From the NCBI GenBank assembly GCA_964019055.1, contig OZ025211.1:11320400-11384399 (forward strand): a stretch of 64,000 bases of DNA, given 5' to 3'. The notes beneath the pieces are model-generated. The model saw only the letters and a list, made by a program, of their open reading frames with translations, was not told where the DNA came from and did no database searches. The translations under genes were made by a program, and so were the position numbers. Below are positions 31,901 through 43,142 of this stretch, one piece after another. Numbering within the stretch: the stretch's first letter is position 1; each line of letters begins with the position of its first letter. The DNA comes from Anthopleura xanthogrammica. Lineage: Eukaryota > Cnidaria > Anthozoa > Actiniaria > Actiniidae.

Positions 31901-34900
31901 ACATTTTACACTTTGATCATCTCAGTTGTCTTCATTACTAGCAAGAAAAAAGTGATATTTGACGCTTTGAGTTTTTGTTTTTCAATCCTATTTCAAGAAA
32001 AAAAGACTAAATATGCATAGCTTTCCAATAAAATTAGACGGCCAGCGAACCGCTCGCGCGAGGTTGTGACGTCAAAAAAAGATTCCATGAAATCTCCCAT
32101 ACAAAGTGAGAGCATGGACTCGTCTAAGGTATGCAGTATTATCTTAGATTTAACAGATTTCCCATGGTTTAGATTGGTATGTCCTCTTATTTACCACGAT
32201 ATGATGTCAAAAGTTGGTCAAAATGTTATGCACTCACTCACGAGGCATAGCCGAATGGGTACATAACTAATTTTGACCAATTTTTGACGTTATATCGGGG
32301 TAAATAAGAGGACATACCACGCAAAACCATCGAAGTTTTTTTTTTTACCATAACAAAGTCAAATAAAAGATTCAAAAACAAAGAAAAAGTTTGAAAAAAA
32401 CGTTTGAAGCGCGCGCTTGCTCTTTGCGCGAGCGATTCGTCATTTATCGGTATGTCCTCTTGTTTACCACGGCTCTCGACCAATCAGCGCACGAGAAATT
32501 TCACAGTTATGGTAAAAATTAAATTTGATTCAGTCCCTACTATTATTCCAGCCGGCAAACTATGAAAATACTGCCGGTTATGGAAGGAAAAGTTTCAATG
32601 CTGATTTCAATTTTATCAAGCAATTTTTTTTTTCTAGCTCTTCCTTGCCAAATTTTAAAAAAACCATTGTATGCTTCATTATACTGCTCCGGCACAGCAA
32701 CTGGCGATATCTGTTGGGCTTCATGTTATCGTGGCTACAACAGAGAGGGTCCACAAAAAGTAACCTGTATGCCAAATCAAAAATGGAGTGTTCCTCAACC
32801 GACATGCCGACGTAAGTTTAAGCCAAAGCACAATACAAATATATATTTTATTCTAATGAATTGCTTACTATCAATCACCTGACTTTTCTGGATTTGACTG
32901 GGGGGCAACCAATGGTTGACTGGGGGGCAACTAGTGATTCTTAAATCAAATCATGTAAAAATACTCCTCAAAGTATTCTATCTGTACAACATGAAACCAG
33001 AAAACAAGATATATACACACAACCTCAAACATTCTACAAGCCAGTCAAAACGGAGATACTACCGGAAGTGACGTCTATTGATAGTAAACAATAAGACGTA
33101 CTGCATACTGCATAGTTTCATACTGACAAAACGTTTTTGTCGTTTTTATAGCAAAGTTATGTGGCATTTTGTCTCCACGACCCAACGCAATTGTATCTCT
33201 TCCGTGCTATAGGGACTTTCGCTCTTCCTGCGATATGCGATGTAAATCTGAATACTATTCATCTGGAAGCAGTAAAGCAACTTGTGATCTTACAGCAGAC
33301 AAACAAAATGTTGTCTGGAAAAGTGATTTCAAGTGTTTTTGTAAGTATTTAACATTCCTAAATTACACTCATTGACTCAACGAATACCTTGGTCCTAAGT
33401 CAACAGTTTCAATAGTGTCGATTTACGATTTCAGATGTAAGAAACTGCAAGCCCAACCCCTGTCGCCATGGAGGAACTTGTGCTTCACTGTCATCAAAGG
33501 ATTTTCTATGTGACTGCTCCAATACTGGCTATGAAGGCAGACTATGTGAACAAGGAGTCATTGACATCCCATTGTTTCCGAAGCTAAAGGCAAATCACTT
33601 TTCTTCATACTTATCTCTCCGAGCCAAACCCTCAAAAGAGATCCAAGTATCGATACAATCAGACCGCAACGTTGTCGTATATCCAAAAGTATTTAGAATG
33701 ACAAGATCAAGCACCAACAGATATTTTTCTTTGAGAGCCCAACGGCCTGGCTTCAAGGTAATCTCCTATGACATTAGCCAAGGAGACAATGACGATAACT
33801 TCAAAAAACCAGCAGATACCATTCTTTTTGTGTCTCCAGAACTGAAGCCTAAAACAACGAGTATTTTTGCTGAAATTCCTATCCTTGAAGATGCATTACC
33901 AATAGGGTGTTACATGAAAGTGCTTGACAACCTTGAATGCTCTGTAAAACTTTCCTCGACGTTGCCATGGAACCAGTATACAAATCAACAATTGTCGTCC
34001 CAGGGAATTGTACATTTAACGACCAAGGATGGAAAATCAATTCCCTTGTCCCTGATTGGCTTTGACTTTCCATTTTCCTCTAATAGTATACTAAACAAGA
34101 TAAAACACTTCCAACAGTTGAACAGAAATGCTAAATTGAACACATCTGCTGCAAACATCTGTAAAAGTGCAAAAATAGGCTTACCTGGAATAATGGAACT
34201 AGTTGAAAATGATGTTTTTGCTACAACGTTCTTTAAAATATTTAACAAATTTACACCATCATGGATGACGATTTCTAACAAGGACGAGATTTCTGTTTTT
34301 GATATCAAAAATATTCACACGCTCATCAGTTCTGAATCCAACGCCTGTTCTTCGTTCTTCAATTCTTCAAGTGTAGTCACATATGAGCCAAATATTGGCT
34401 CAATTTTAACACTTGACGAAGACATCACTTTACCTGACGAGAGAGGCTTTTGTTATGCAATCGATGTCTGTACCTCAGACGTAGGCTTCACCCTGCCAAG
34501 TGAGAGTACAAAAAAAATAAAGTCATCGGTACTTTTCCAAGACATGAGGAATGCTGGCTGGGACATTGATCTTACAGGTGTCATGTTTCCTGGAAATGGA
34601 AAAGCTACAGTTACCATTGGACAGAGTTTATGGAATGGAAAGCAGTTAGAGAATCTTGAATCACAGGAATATGAAGTTGTGCTAAAAGGAAGAATAAAGA
34701 TCAAACTGGACAACAAAGAGAACACAACGATATCGTTAACTTATCAGGGAGATATATTCATTGATACAGAAAACCTTGAGCAGGTAATCAAAACGTACTT
34801 CAGTGATATTATACTAGCCTGATACACGGCTGTTGATCAATTACTTGTCAGATGTTTCTCTCAGTTCTTGTTTGACTTTGAAAATGGATTTTTCCCAGTC

Positions 34901-37900
34901 CTCAAGTACCTCGAAAGGGGGGAGCAAACATTCATGATTAATACTTCATTATATACTGCGATTCCCAATATTAGTTTTTTTTACTACTGCGCCTCAAAAA
35001 TATAAAAGGTACCGACTGATTATTTTTGATTGAATGAAGTGAAAAACCAATTTCACAACAAGCCATCGAAATATCTGAGTTCGCAGTTGTGATTTGTTTA
35101 TTTATCTACCTAGAGTTTTCATCATGGATTTGAACGGGAAATTGCAAGTGCACTGAAAGGAAAAGCAGCCATGAACTTGACTACAACCGTCCTCGGCAAG
35201 CAAGTTACGATCAAACTTCCAAAAAAAGAAGTCGTTGGGAAATCTGCAATGGGAGGTAAGAGTTCCGTTTTTAATTACTCTTGAAAGTTCCTTCCTTTTC
35301 AACAGTTGAACTTTAATTCCCTACAGAAGCCGAGACAAATAAAATCCGTGCTAGATTCAAACTCTTGTCCGACTTTCAAACATCCCGGCTCAGTTTCCCT
35401 GAGGGCTAGAGACCCGAAAGCTTGGAATAAAATTAAATTGTTCAGTTCTAAAAAGATACTGCGTGGAAACATATTTAAAGCGTTTAAAACATGTTTTGAA
35501 GCATAATACTAATTTTGAGTACATGGACATGAAAAGGCCTTCTTCTCTTAATATATAGTTTATTCAAGTGAAATTGTCCTTTCAGCATTGGTGACATTTG
35601 TCGCACCAGTACGGCCGTATTCACTTACATATTACTATATTGTTTATTGTTTTAAGTAACTTTTTATGGTTTAAATAGAAATGCTATATTATTTCTCAGG
35701 TTTAAACAAACCGAAGAACTTAAACAATCATGGTTGGTTCCTTGTATGGAAGAGCGTTTCTAATCTACTACAAGGAACACCTTTCAACCGCATGGTACAT
35801 CCGAAGAGACATCAACCTGTATTTGTTGCATTGGAGCACCAAATACGGGGAGGAAGACGGAGAGAGATCGCGAATATAAAAGAATATAGCATGAGAATAA
35901 CCTTAATCCGATTACTTTTTCCGCAAATGAAGAGCCTCCTCAAAAACCCTAAACTGCACCTTTTGCTAAAAACAGAAACCTTGGACAAATGGTCGGCCGA
36001 CATCAACGATGCAGAAACTCTTTCGAGAGATGTTCGTAGAGCTATGAGCAGCGGTTTAAGTACTAGTTCTAGTCTCAACAAGTTCTCGTCTTTGATAAGA
36101 AAGCTAAGGAATCAGATACGTAACATTAAGCTAATTTGTCGAGTTATCGAATCAGAAGTTAAGAGGAGGTCTTTCGGAGACGTGTCTTTGATCGTGAACC
36201 AAGCAAAGAGTTTAAAAAATGATATCCCGAAAATCCCCAGTGTTCGTTGGAAGCGTTCTTCAATAACAGAGGCTTTCCGAACATTCAAACTTCTTTTTAA
36301 AGGCAAAATGTGCTCGAAAAAGACCTGTTTTGATCACCTCAAGATCATCCTTGAAAGCACTCCTCCAAAGAATATCAACGTCGCCCACCATCAAGAAAAA
36401 TATAGTCTTAGTTTTGTTGTTCAAGGAAAATTGACCCAACCTCTGGCATTAGGTTCTGTTGCGGCTTTGCGAAAAGATGATCATGTCTTCTTAGAAATTT
36501 ACAATGGGGCAAAATCAAGTAGACTGTCCTTCAATCCGACTGTCAATCTTTTAGGAATACAAAAAGTGGTTACTGCCGTGGTAAAAAATGATGTTTTATC
36601 ATTCCAGACTTCAGGTCTCATGTTTGGCAAATATCAGGCATTGATGAACGTAAGTGCTAAAACAGAATATCATGACTGGTCTCTAATCCAATACCGTCTA
36701 CAGGGAAGAGTAGACTTGAACTTTAGACTGCCGAAAATCATTCAGAAGACAATCAATAACCATGTCAAAGAAGTTGCAGTAAATACAACCCTACGAATTA
36801 AGAAAGCGGAAAGCGAAGCAAAAAAGATAAACGACAAACTTCGAAGCTTCACCGAATTGTTGCGACAGAAGTCTAGAACTTACGAAGACTTAAAGCAGAA
36901 AAAAGGATCCCAATTTGCTATTTTGAATGCCAACAGGATCAGGTATAAGTTGTTAAAAGATCAAATTTATAGAGGTGTTCGTGAAGATGACGAGGACCCC
37001 ATTAATAGATACAGATGTCCACTAACGGAATGTGAAAAAATATGCTCGATGATGAATGTTTGCAGCTATGAAAAGAAGAAACTCGTGACCACTTACGATG
37101 TACCCAATTGCTTTGCAAAAGAAAGAACGATTGAAAGGGAAAAAGTGGTACAACAAAGTGCAAATACATTCTACGTCAAGCCAACTTTTGTAAGCCAGTA
37201 CACTGGAACTTGTGGAACTGGAGGATTGTTTACCCAAATAAAACACGCATTCACTGGCTGTTCCAGAACTTATACAATGGTACGAGGAGACGATGAAAAG
37301 GTTCCATACACAAGAGTTTGGGTTGCTAGAGTAAGAGAGAAAATCCCTGTAAAAGTATTTGATTGCTCAAATCCAATTTCCAAAAGGAAGGTCATAGATA
37401 GTCATGAATTTTCCTGTAAGAAAACAAAGTGCATTAAGGTCATGAACTCAACGTGTGTTACCAAAAAAATTGATTCTTGTAAGATTTACAATAACTTTCG
37501 AAATCCCGAAAAACCTCTAACACCGTATGAGAAGTTCAAAGCCAAACAGTTTGAAAATCTAAAGCAAATGGCAAATTTACAAGACATCGCAGCCATTAAC
37601 CTGGAAAGCACGAGAGCCGAACTTGAAAATGCGAAGGAAGATCTTAATATAACCAGAGCACAAAAAGCACATTTGGAAAATGCCAAAAATGAACTAGAAT
37701 CAGCAGTTAGTGAAATAAAAAGCATCCCAGATGTCATTCTTGGTTTGAGATTGTCAAAAATTGTTGAAGAACACCGTGATAAAGATATAGTGAGCGTGGC
37801 AGATTTTACATTCGATATGACAATTACAGACCAAAAGAAATTAAAGAAACAAATACCAATAACCATAACAGTGCAGCCAATGGAAGGAAAGAAAAAGGAC

Positions 37901-40900
37901 GTATCACTTTTATTTGATTTCGTAAAGGAAGATATTTCGATCCACGGAGTAGTCAAACAAGTCATAAGAGATTTGTTCGAGAAGAAAAGAGATGCGGCCA
38001 GAAGGAAAAGATCCATTCCCGATAATTTTCTTAACAAATTTGTTACAACTGCTGGAAACCAAGCCGACATGTTAAATGTATGGAATAATCATCGTCGTTG
38101 TCTGAAAGCGAGGAATGCAAATCTTTTTTATACAGATGTTGTCAAGTCTCTTGACCAACTTATTCATGTTAGAAAACGAGCTGAACAATCCAACAAAGAC
38201 AACGTCAATAAACTCGTTTCATTGTACAAGACATTTGAGAAAATCAAGACTGCAAAAGCTAAAGGAGAAGAAAATGATAATTCGAAAAATGTATTGAAGT
38301 CCTACTTGGACTACTTTACATTACTTATTAACGAGAAACAGAACTTTACGAAGTCTTGGGAAGATGTTTTGTTTATTTGGAAAACCATGCTGGAAGGGCT
38401 TACCAAAGAGAGATCTTTTTCAGAATGTGCAGGCTTCCAAGACTGCCTGGTCAGCATTGCTGAAGATTTGAGCGATCTTTATCTCTATGAAAGTGATTTT
38501 TTTAGGGCTAACGAAATCAGGGGAAATATATCTTATGTCAAGGACAGTATCGTTAATTTGATCTCTAAAGACTTCACATTGAGCGATTTTAAAACTAAAG
38601 TACTCGACCTGAAATCCTACTTACACCATACAGAAGACACTAATGTCCTCTGTGGAAGAAAACCAGAAATTACCTCTGTAGCAGGTGGGTTCAAAGTAGT
38701 GGTTGAGAACGAAACTTTTTCTCTGTTCTGTAATGCAACCAGCGATACAAAGGTTAAGTACCAGTGGATACACAACAACGAGTCAGTTATCCATACAGAT
38801 AATGGTTTGTTGACCATACGAAAGGTTAATACAAGTCATGCAGGTTCCTACAAATGCAAAGCGATCAACAGAAAAGGTTTCGCTACATCCAACGTGACCA
38901 TTATTTTTGTCAAAAGCAAACCAAAGATAACAGAACATCCGAATGACACCAACGTGTACGCTAAAGATGGAAAGGGACTTTTGTTAGTGTGTAATGCAAC
39001 CGGTGAACCTGAGCCTGACATCGAATGGTTCTTCATTTCTCAGTATCCAAACAGCTCAGAAGTAAAGATCTATAATGATAACGGAACTTTCTTGTATTAC
39101 GAGAAACCCACCGCAAATTACTCTGGATATTACTACTGCATTGCCCGCAACACTTACGGGCGAGCAGAGAGTAAAAGAGCGAGGGTCTGGGTCCTAGACA
39201 TGTCCCCAGGGCAACCAAGAATTGAAGTGAAGATGAATATTACTAAAGCATGCAATAAGCAAAATAGTTCGTTGAACTGTTTGAAATATCGCGGGGGAAA
39301 CACAAGTGATGCCGATGCTTTAGATTATAGTCATCAAGCATTGGCTGCTTTACTGAACTGTTCATTATCTCAGATTGAAAACATAAGTTATGTTTCAAAT
39401 AGCTATGGAAATTCTACGGTACGCTTTTTATACATCGGCCGCAAACCCATCTTCGAAAAAGTCTTCGATCGCAATCATTTAATCGAACCACTCGTTGAAA
39501 CGCTTTTGGATTCATTTGCCAGAAAGCGAAAACAGCTCGTAGAAGACTTCCAGCTGATATACCAAACGATGAAAAATAAGACTGTTTCTTATAGGGAAGA
39601 AATTATTGACCCAGAAAGTCTTTTTGTGCGGGGTGCTCCCCCTGGTTGTCCTAAAGGACAAGAACCTCATTCTAATGGATACCTGTGCGGTAAGTCAGCC
39701 ATTAATAAGCTAGTCCGTGTTTATGCGAAACTCCACTTAATCAAATACCAATAGAGGGTTTGTACCATCACGTGATGACAGCAATATGACAGGAGGCGCA
39801 AACGATAGAGTATTGTCTCCTAGGAAACTGAATTCTTTCTCATGTAAACCATGCAGATTAGACCAGACTCAACTGTTGCTGCCTACAGCCATCACGTGAC
39901 GGTGCAAAGCCTCTATACTAGTTTTGCCTCTGCCGGCCTTTGAGCCTCCCCTGATTTGTGACAAAACATGCTATCTGGCTAAATACCAAGAGAAATAATT
40001 TACCTTCATCACTCTTAAAATTTCATTCTTTTGAATTACAGTTAATTGCCCACCTGGATCATACAGAAACCCTGATGGTCGGTGTATGCCTTGTCCAATC
40101 CAAACTTATCAATATGAACAAGGACAAACTAAGTGTATGACATGTGAAGATGGATTACAAACCAAAACTTCAGGGACAATAAATCCAAAAGAATGCTTCA
40201 AGATACGTAAGTATTCACTTCACACACTTGCTGCAATTAATTAAATGATATACGTAATGTTGAACTGTAGTCGTATGCTTGTAGATGTGATAAATGCAAA
40301 CAGTTTATAGGCGAAGGGGCAGGTTTAGAAGTGACTGGGGTGCATGGTTGGAGGTTTACATCGACTAATACCCGAAAAGTAAAAATAGGGGGAGGGGGAC
40401 TGAGTCCGTAAAGCAAAGGTCTTCCGTTGGCAAAATATATACAAAAAGCTGAAGGAGGATCCGCCACCTATAATACATATGTTGATTTTGTCGCATTGCC
40501 CGATTGAAGGCTGTTTATAAGTTAAAACAAAGCAAAAAAGGAATTGCCACAGTAACTTATTACTTACTATATTACCTTGTCTATTTATTCTTCCTCAAGG
40601 CCCTGCTCCACCAAGAAATCTAGAAGTAACAGCTTTAGGCTCGTCTAAACTACACGTAAAATGGCTAAAACCTAACCTGGCTTCAGAATTCGTTAGACAC
40701 TATATTATCAAGGTAAGCCAAACAAGTCTGGCTCCACCTAGTAGCAAAATATTTTCCCCGTTGAAATGCATGCTAGACACTGGGTCGATATTAGCCTTTC
40801 CGGAATTGAGGAAGGGACTGGAGCCGAGTGAAAATATTGCTGTAATTAAGAAATTATCCTCATCACGAGAAAGATCAAAGTAATATTAGTACCATTATCG

Positions 40901-43142
40901 AATTTGAATATGTTTGGATGAAGGCTTACTGAGTGGCAAACAAGAGAATGAGAGAATGCATGAGGTAAAAGAGAATAGACAAATTCACGGTTTTCGGCGG
41001 CCATTTTGAATTGGGGCAAACTCGACAAAATATATAGAAATCTGGATCACTTTGATTTCCCGTAACTCCGCTCAATTTTGTCGGATTTTAAAAATTTAAA
41101 CTTTTTTTAAAAGATATTTTCGTTTTTATTTATGACCTATAATATGATGGATATTGGAAAGCTACAAATACTCCTGACCAGTTTCGCATTCGATGCAAAC
41201 CGCTGTTTTTGAAGACCACAGACTCACTTGCACTCGCTTAGCCTTGTTTATAAGTCAGCTATTCAACGACATCATTAAAAGACCGTGGGGCAAACCCGGT
41301 ATATAGTGTCAGTAGGCATTATATTTATTGCGTTGAGTATAACACTGAAATCAACAATATATTTTTATTTAAACAGTATGGTCGGCCAGGGTACGAAGGC
41401 AAGACAGCAAATTTATCGAAGAGTGCGGTGAAGTGGACTTTGACAGGTTTAAAAACGTTTACCGACTATTACATTTCCGTGTATGCAGTTTATTCTGATG
41501 CAATGAAAATGGCCAAGGTCAATGCCATAACAGGAGAAGAAGGCAAGTTATTTTGGTGACACTAGGAGCCCGGAAGATTACTAGGGGAATCAATATATGG
41601 CGATAAATGGTGGTCTCAACATTTGCTGACTAAGCTAAATATAGCTGGCGCTATGATTGGTTGGTCATTTTTTTCCAATATGCTGCCAGCAATCTGGCAA
41701 AATCATGATAAAAACCCCTTGCACTAAATCTCTTCCTTTCGAGCTAAGAGAGGGAATTCTTATGTTTTGGCCCCAAGATTTGGAATTACCGCTAGTGGTC
41801 TACAGCCCTGATGTCCTCCCCCTGCAGTAAAAAAAAAATCACTTTTTATATTAATTTCTGCTTTTGATTTTATGAATATTTATAATTTTTTTGGGGTGTT
41901 TTTAGTACCCGATGCGGCGCCAGTCATCACCCAATGTATTCCTTTAAGTTATGACAGTGCGAGGATCACGTGGTCACCGATATCCGAAAACGAACGAAAC
42001 GGGATTATCCGGGGTTATAAAATCTACTTCAAAGCAGGCGTTGGAGGTAAATGGCAGAAATGGCAAGAACACACAATAAGGTCAGACAGCGTGACCAGCT
42101 ATGATATTACTGGGCTGAAGTCATCTACATGGTATTGCTTCAAGATGTCTTCTTTTACAAGTAAAGGACAGTATCCGTTCTGGAAGGAGTCAGAGTGCTG
42201 GGTGATAAAAAGTAAGTAAATTATATACTTATTGTACTGTAAATAACCTATCTCTTCTTAGGCAGTCCATCGGTTTCGATGGTGTCTGTGTTTTGAGTTT
42301 TTTAAGTTTATTTTTAGCAGGCGCATTTGAAAACCACAAGTCCCGCGTTGATCAATAGTGCAATCGGCATTGGTCGCATCTGCGTGTAGATTGATCTGGC
42401 ATGGAATGACTGCGTTCCTGAGCTTTGCTATAATCTTTCTGCTGTTTTTCTTCAACTGCTTGGATTGACGTCTTCACAATACAGCAACATTTAATTTACG
42501 TAGATCCAGAGCACCTAGCCTCTCTCCCAAGTGTTGACCGTATATAGACATTCATGGGAGAGTTCTTCATATGACGCTTTTTTCGTAATTTCTGTCCAAT
42601 CTGCTTCCTCTTTTTATTCACGCAGTTCCCATATAGAAAACGCCTTTCGGCAAGCGTTCATCATACATTATGCTGAAATGGCATATCCATATCCATATCC
42701 ATATCCATATCCATATCCATATCCATATCCATATCCATATCCATATCCATATCCATATCCATATCCATATCCATATCCATATCCATATCCATATCCATAT
42801 CCATATCCATATCCATATCCATATCCATATCCATATCCATATCCATATCCATATCCATATCCATATCCATATCCATATCCATATCCATATCCATATCCAT
42901 ATCCATATCCATATCCATATCCATATCCATATCCATATCCATATCCATATCCATATCCATATCCATATCCATATCCATATCCATATCCATATCCATATCC
43001 ATATCCATATCCATATCCATATCCATATCCATATCCATATCCATATCCATATCCATATCCATACTTCTGAACAGTTAATACGTTTCTCAAAGATAATTAT
43101 TTGTATATTACAGCTCCGTTTTCATCAGGATCAAAAGATTGA
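19902..43142 (+). CDS. Gene B: 2,650-residue secreted EMI-EGF-sushi-Ig-FN3 protein
   Basis: Exons are 19902-19990, 21390-21512, 22727-22833, 23515-23607, 24276-24401, 24813-24965, 25935-26063, 26199-26321, 26832-26954, 30168-30308, 30759-30881, 32638-32811, 33152-33340, 33435-34783, 35114-35255, 35700-39689, 40042-40206, 40600-40712, 41377-41542, 41906-42211 and 43114-43142. They sum to 7,953 nt, exactly in frame, ending [12 protein letters not shown]. By residue: signal peptide 1-29, EMI 30-106 (YCCSGW), EGF 107-137, seven EGF_CA 138-443, two CCP 444-564, EGF plus unknown domain 565-1014, large exon 1062-2391, GCC2/GCC3-like 2392-2446, FN3 sequence 2447-2641. No membrane segment is seen after the signal peptide, so it is probably secreted. 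The intron after 41542 starts GC (GAAG|GCAAGT). Names such as hemicentin or MEGF do not fit the whole order. ATG 19908 is an alternative in-frame start. Confidence 0.9.
20196..20320. mobile_element. MITE family 1, copy at 20.2 kb
   Basis: TTTGCAAGTGACGTCAAAGC then AGCTCAATTTGGAGGAC; the right end carries the complement (TCAAATTGAGCCGCATTCCG...GCTGCAAAG). It is related to copies at 54,527-54,661 and 59,405-59,536, which share CCAATTCTCAGGAGATT inside. Confidence 0.65.
20503..20570 (-). ncRNA. Hammerhead-ribozyme-like fold of a Penelope-like element
   Basis: Reading minus: stem I strand (AAAGAC)UGU, core CUGAAGA, stem II UCGC-GUAA-GCGU with a GNRA loop, core GAA, stem III ACU-CCG-AGU, then A (cleavage position between 20529 and 20528), and the stem I return strand ACA with an outer GUCUUU. 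All core residues are present in order, and the very short stem III is typical of Penelope-associated hammerheads. The pair closing stem II is U-U instead of G-C, so activity may be reduced or lost. Confidence 0.6.
20682..21192 (-). pseudogene. Penelope-like element GIY-YIG endonuclease, frameshifted
   Basis: Two overlapping minus-strand frames make one domain: CNCRKK in the first, then [53 protein letters not shown] and CRHENKYYL in the second. YIG, the following Arg, and the Cys/His pattern are those of Penelope-like element endonucleases. The frame breaks at an A8 run (minus strand; T8 on plus at 21093-21100). The reverse transcriptase part that should precede it is missing, so the copy is dead. 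Confidence 0.85.
23733..24218. mobile_element. MITE with paired GGAAACCTATT ends
   Basis: Left AGTTTATGGAGTGTAG...TTGGAAACCTATT...GACGTTGACCGTGCAC and right GTGCACGGTCAATGTCACG...AATAGGTTTCCAA...CCACTCCATTAACT form a long imperfect inverted repeat. About 486 bp, in a gene B intron. Confidence 0.7.
24463..24580. mobile_element. Small palindromic element with a hammerhead-like core
   Basis: AGGGCAT and ATGCCCT close the palindrome; GGACGAGAGTCC and GGGACTCTTGTCC face each other inside. CTGATGA...GGAC-GAGA-GTCC-GAAA is present on the plus strand, with ACTAG and CTAGTC able to form stem III. Both junctions have one extra base relative to a canonical hammerhead. Confidence 0.35.
25062..25484. mobile_element. 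MITE family 2, copy at 25 kb
   Basis: AATGGACTACTTCGACGATG...GGCGGCCATCTTG at the left and CAAAATGGCCGCCGTATCGT...CGAAGTAGTCCATT at the right, about 33 bp of inverted repeat. The 423-bp body matches 52,104-52,503 in the opposite orientation (TACGTAGTATCAGTCATT, TTGTCAAGTTGTCTAGGGGT). No coding gene. Confidence 0.85.
27120..29888. mobile_element. Foldback-type element with 84-bp satellite arms
   Basis: Two blocks of GGCCAAAATGGCTCC-type repeats face each other: 27,130-27,690 in one orientation and 28,560-29,888 in the other, around a 0.87-kb centre. The right block has clear 84-bp units in at least two subtypes. A 7-bp direct repeat TGTACCT flanks the whole (27113-27119 and 29889-29895), which may be a target-site duplication. 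It fills the gene B intron between EGF_CA 5 and 6. Open frames inside it are by-products of a repeat length divisible by three. Confidence 0.65.
30385..30726. mobile_element. MITE family 3, copy 1
   Basis: CCTCTTATTTACCACGATAT is mirrored by ATATCGTGGTAAATAAGAGG, with GTACTCACGAGGCGTAGCCG in the loop and a second TATTTACCACGGCTCTCGACC near the right end. It ends 32 bp before the EGF_CA exon at 30759. Confidence 0.8.
31202..31361. mobile_element. 160-bp near-perfect hairpin element
   Basis: GTAATCATATGGTTTC...AAATTG is mirrored by CAATTT...GAAACCATATGATTAC around the centre GACCGACGGTC at 31277-31287. It directly abuts the element at 31,363. Confidence 0.8.
31363..32101. mobile_element. 0.74-kb MITE with TATGGGAG ends
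   Basis: TATGGGAGGTTTCACG...GCTGGCCGTCAAATTTTAT and AAATTAGACGGCCAGC...TGAAATCTCCCATA are inverted repeats of about 65 bp. There is no transposase in the interior. Confidence 0.75.
32152..32517. mobile_element. MITE family 3, copy 2
   Basis: It is collinear with 30,385-30,726 in the same orientation, sharing AACAGATTTCC at the start and TTTCACAGTTATGGTAAAAA at the end. It lies shortly before the first sushi exon. Confidence 0.85.
33435..34783 (+). CDS. Gene B exon: EGF fused to the shared unknown domain
   Basis: The EGF part ([12 protein letters not shown]...[13 protein letters not shown]) is followed by about 410 residues with the same landmarks as gene A 2818-1503: [27 protein letters not shown] and four matching cysteines. 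It contains no known domain signature that I recognise. The frame runs on past the donor (CAG|GTAATC) to a stop at 34822, but homology with gene A and the in-frame continuation at 35114 support splicing at 34783. Confidence 0.88.
35700..39689 (+). CDS. Gene B giant exon: helical region, Cys-rich block, furin site, two Ig domains
   Basis: This is a single 3,990-nt exon, phase 1-1. The N-terminal part is helical and basic. A Cys-rich block (about residues 1499-1656) has [10 protein letters not shown] at its start. A coiled-coil-like stretch follows at about 1669-1739 (heptad-rich Leu/Glu/Lys). RRKR-S (38000-38014, residues 1829-1833) is a consensus furin-type cleavage site. Two Ig domains follow: about 38,660-38,910 (FCNAT...YQW...GSYKCKAIN) and 38,925-39,200 ([16 protein letters not shown]...GYYYCIARN). 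There are many N-x-S/T sites in and after the Ig pair. The frame continues past the true donor (TGCG|GTAAGT) to a chance stop at 39754. Confidence 0.88.
40042..43142 (+). CDS. Gene B 3' exons: GCC2/GCC3-like module and FN3 domains
   Basis: Exon 40042-40206 encodes [20 protein letters not shown]...C-TC, the ephrin-receptor-like GCC2/GCC3 pattern. Exons 40600-40712 and 41377-41542 split one FN3 domain (PAPPRNLEV...LHVKWLKP; then YYISVYAV). Exon 41906-42211 is a second FN3 (ARITWSP...GYKIYFKA...WYCFKMSS). The last exon 43114-43142 adds nine residues and TGA. A 384-bp CCATAT array sits in the last intron. Confidence 0.85.
40994..41180. mobile_element. MITE family 4, partial copy
   Basis: GGCCATTTTGAATTGGGGCA...GATCACTTTGATTTCCCGTAAC...GATATTGGAAAGCTAC matches one arm and the centre of 58,351-58,786. 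Confidence 0.65.
42680..43063. repeat. (CCATAT)n hexanucleotide array
   Basis: There are 64 uninterrupted units in the last intron of gene B. Every frame is open on both strands, giving spurious Tyr-Pro, His-Ile, Met-Asp and Gly-Tyr reading frames. Confidence 0.97.

Noticed and set aside
34784..34822. Gene B ending at the stop 13 codons after exon 33435-34783
   Set aside because: Gene A splices at the matching place, and the next exons (35114 and 35700) continue in phase with homologous sequence.
37486..38070. 194-codon minus-strand frame inside gene B
   Set aside because: It is an antisense shadow of the giant exon; composition (Ser/Phe/Leu-rich) is that of a complemented Lys/Glu-rich helix.
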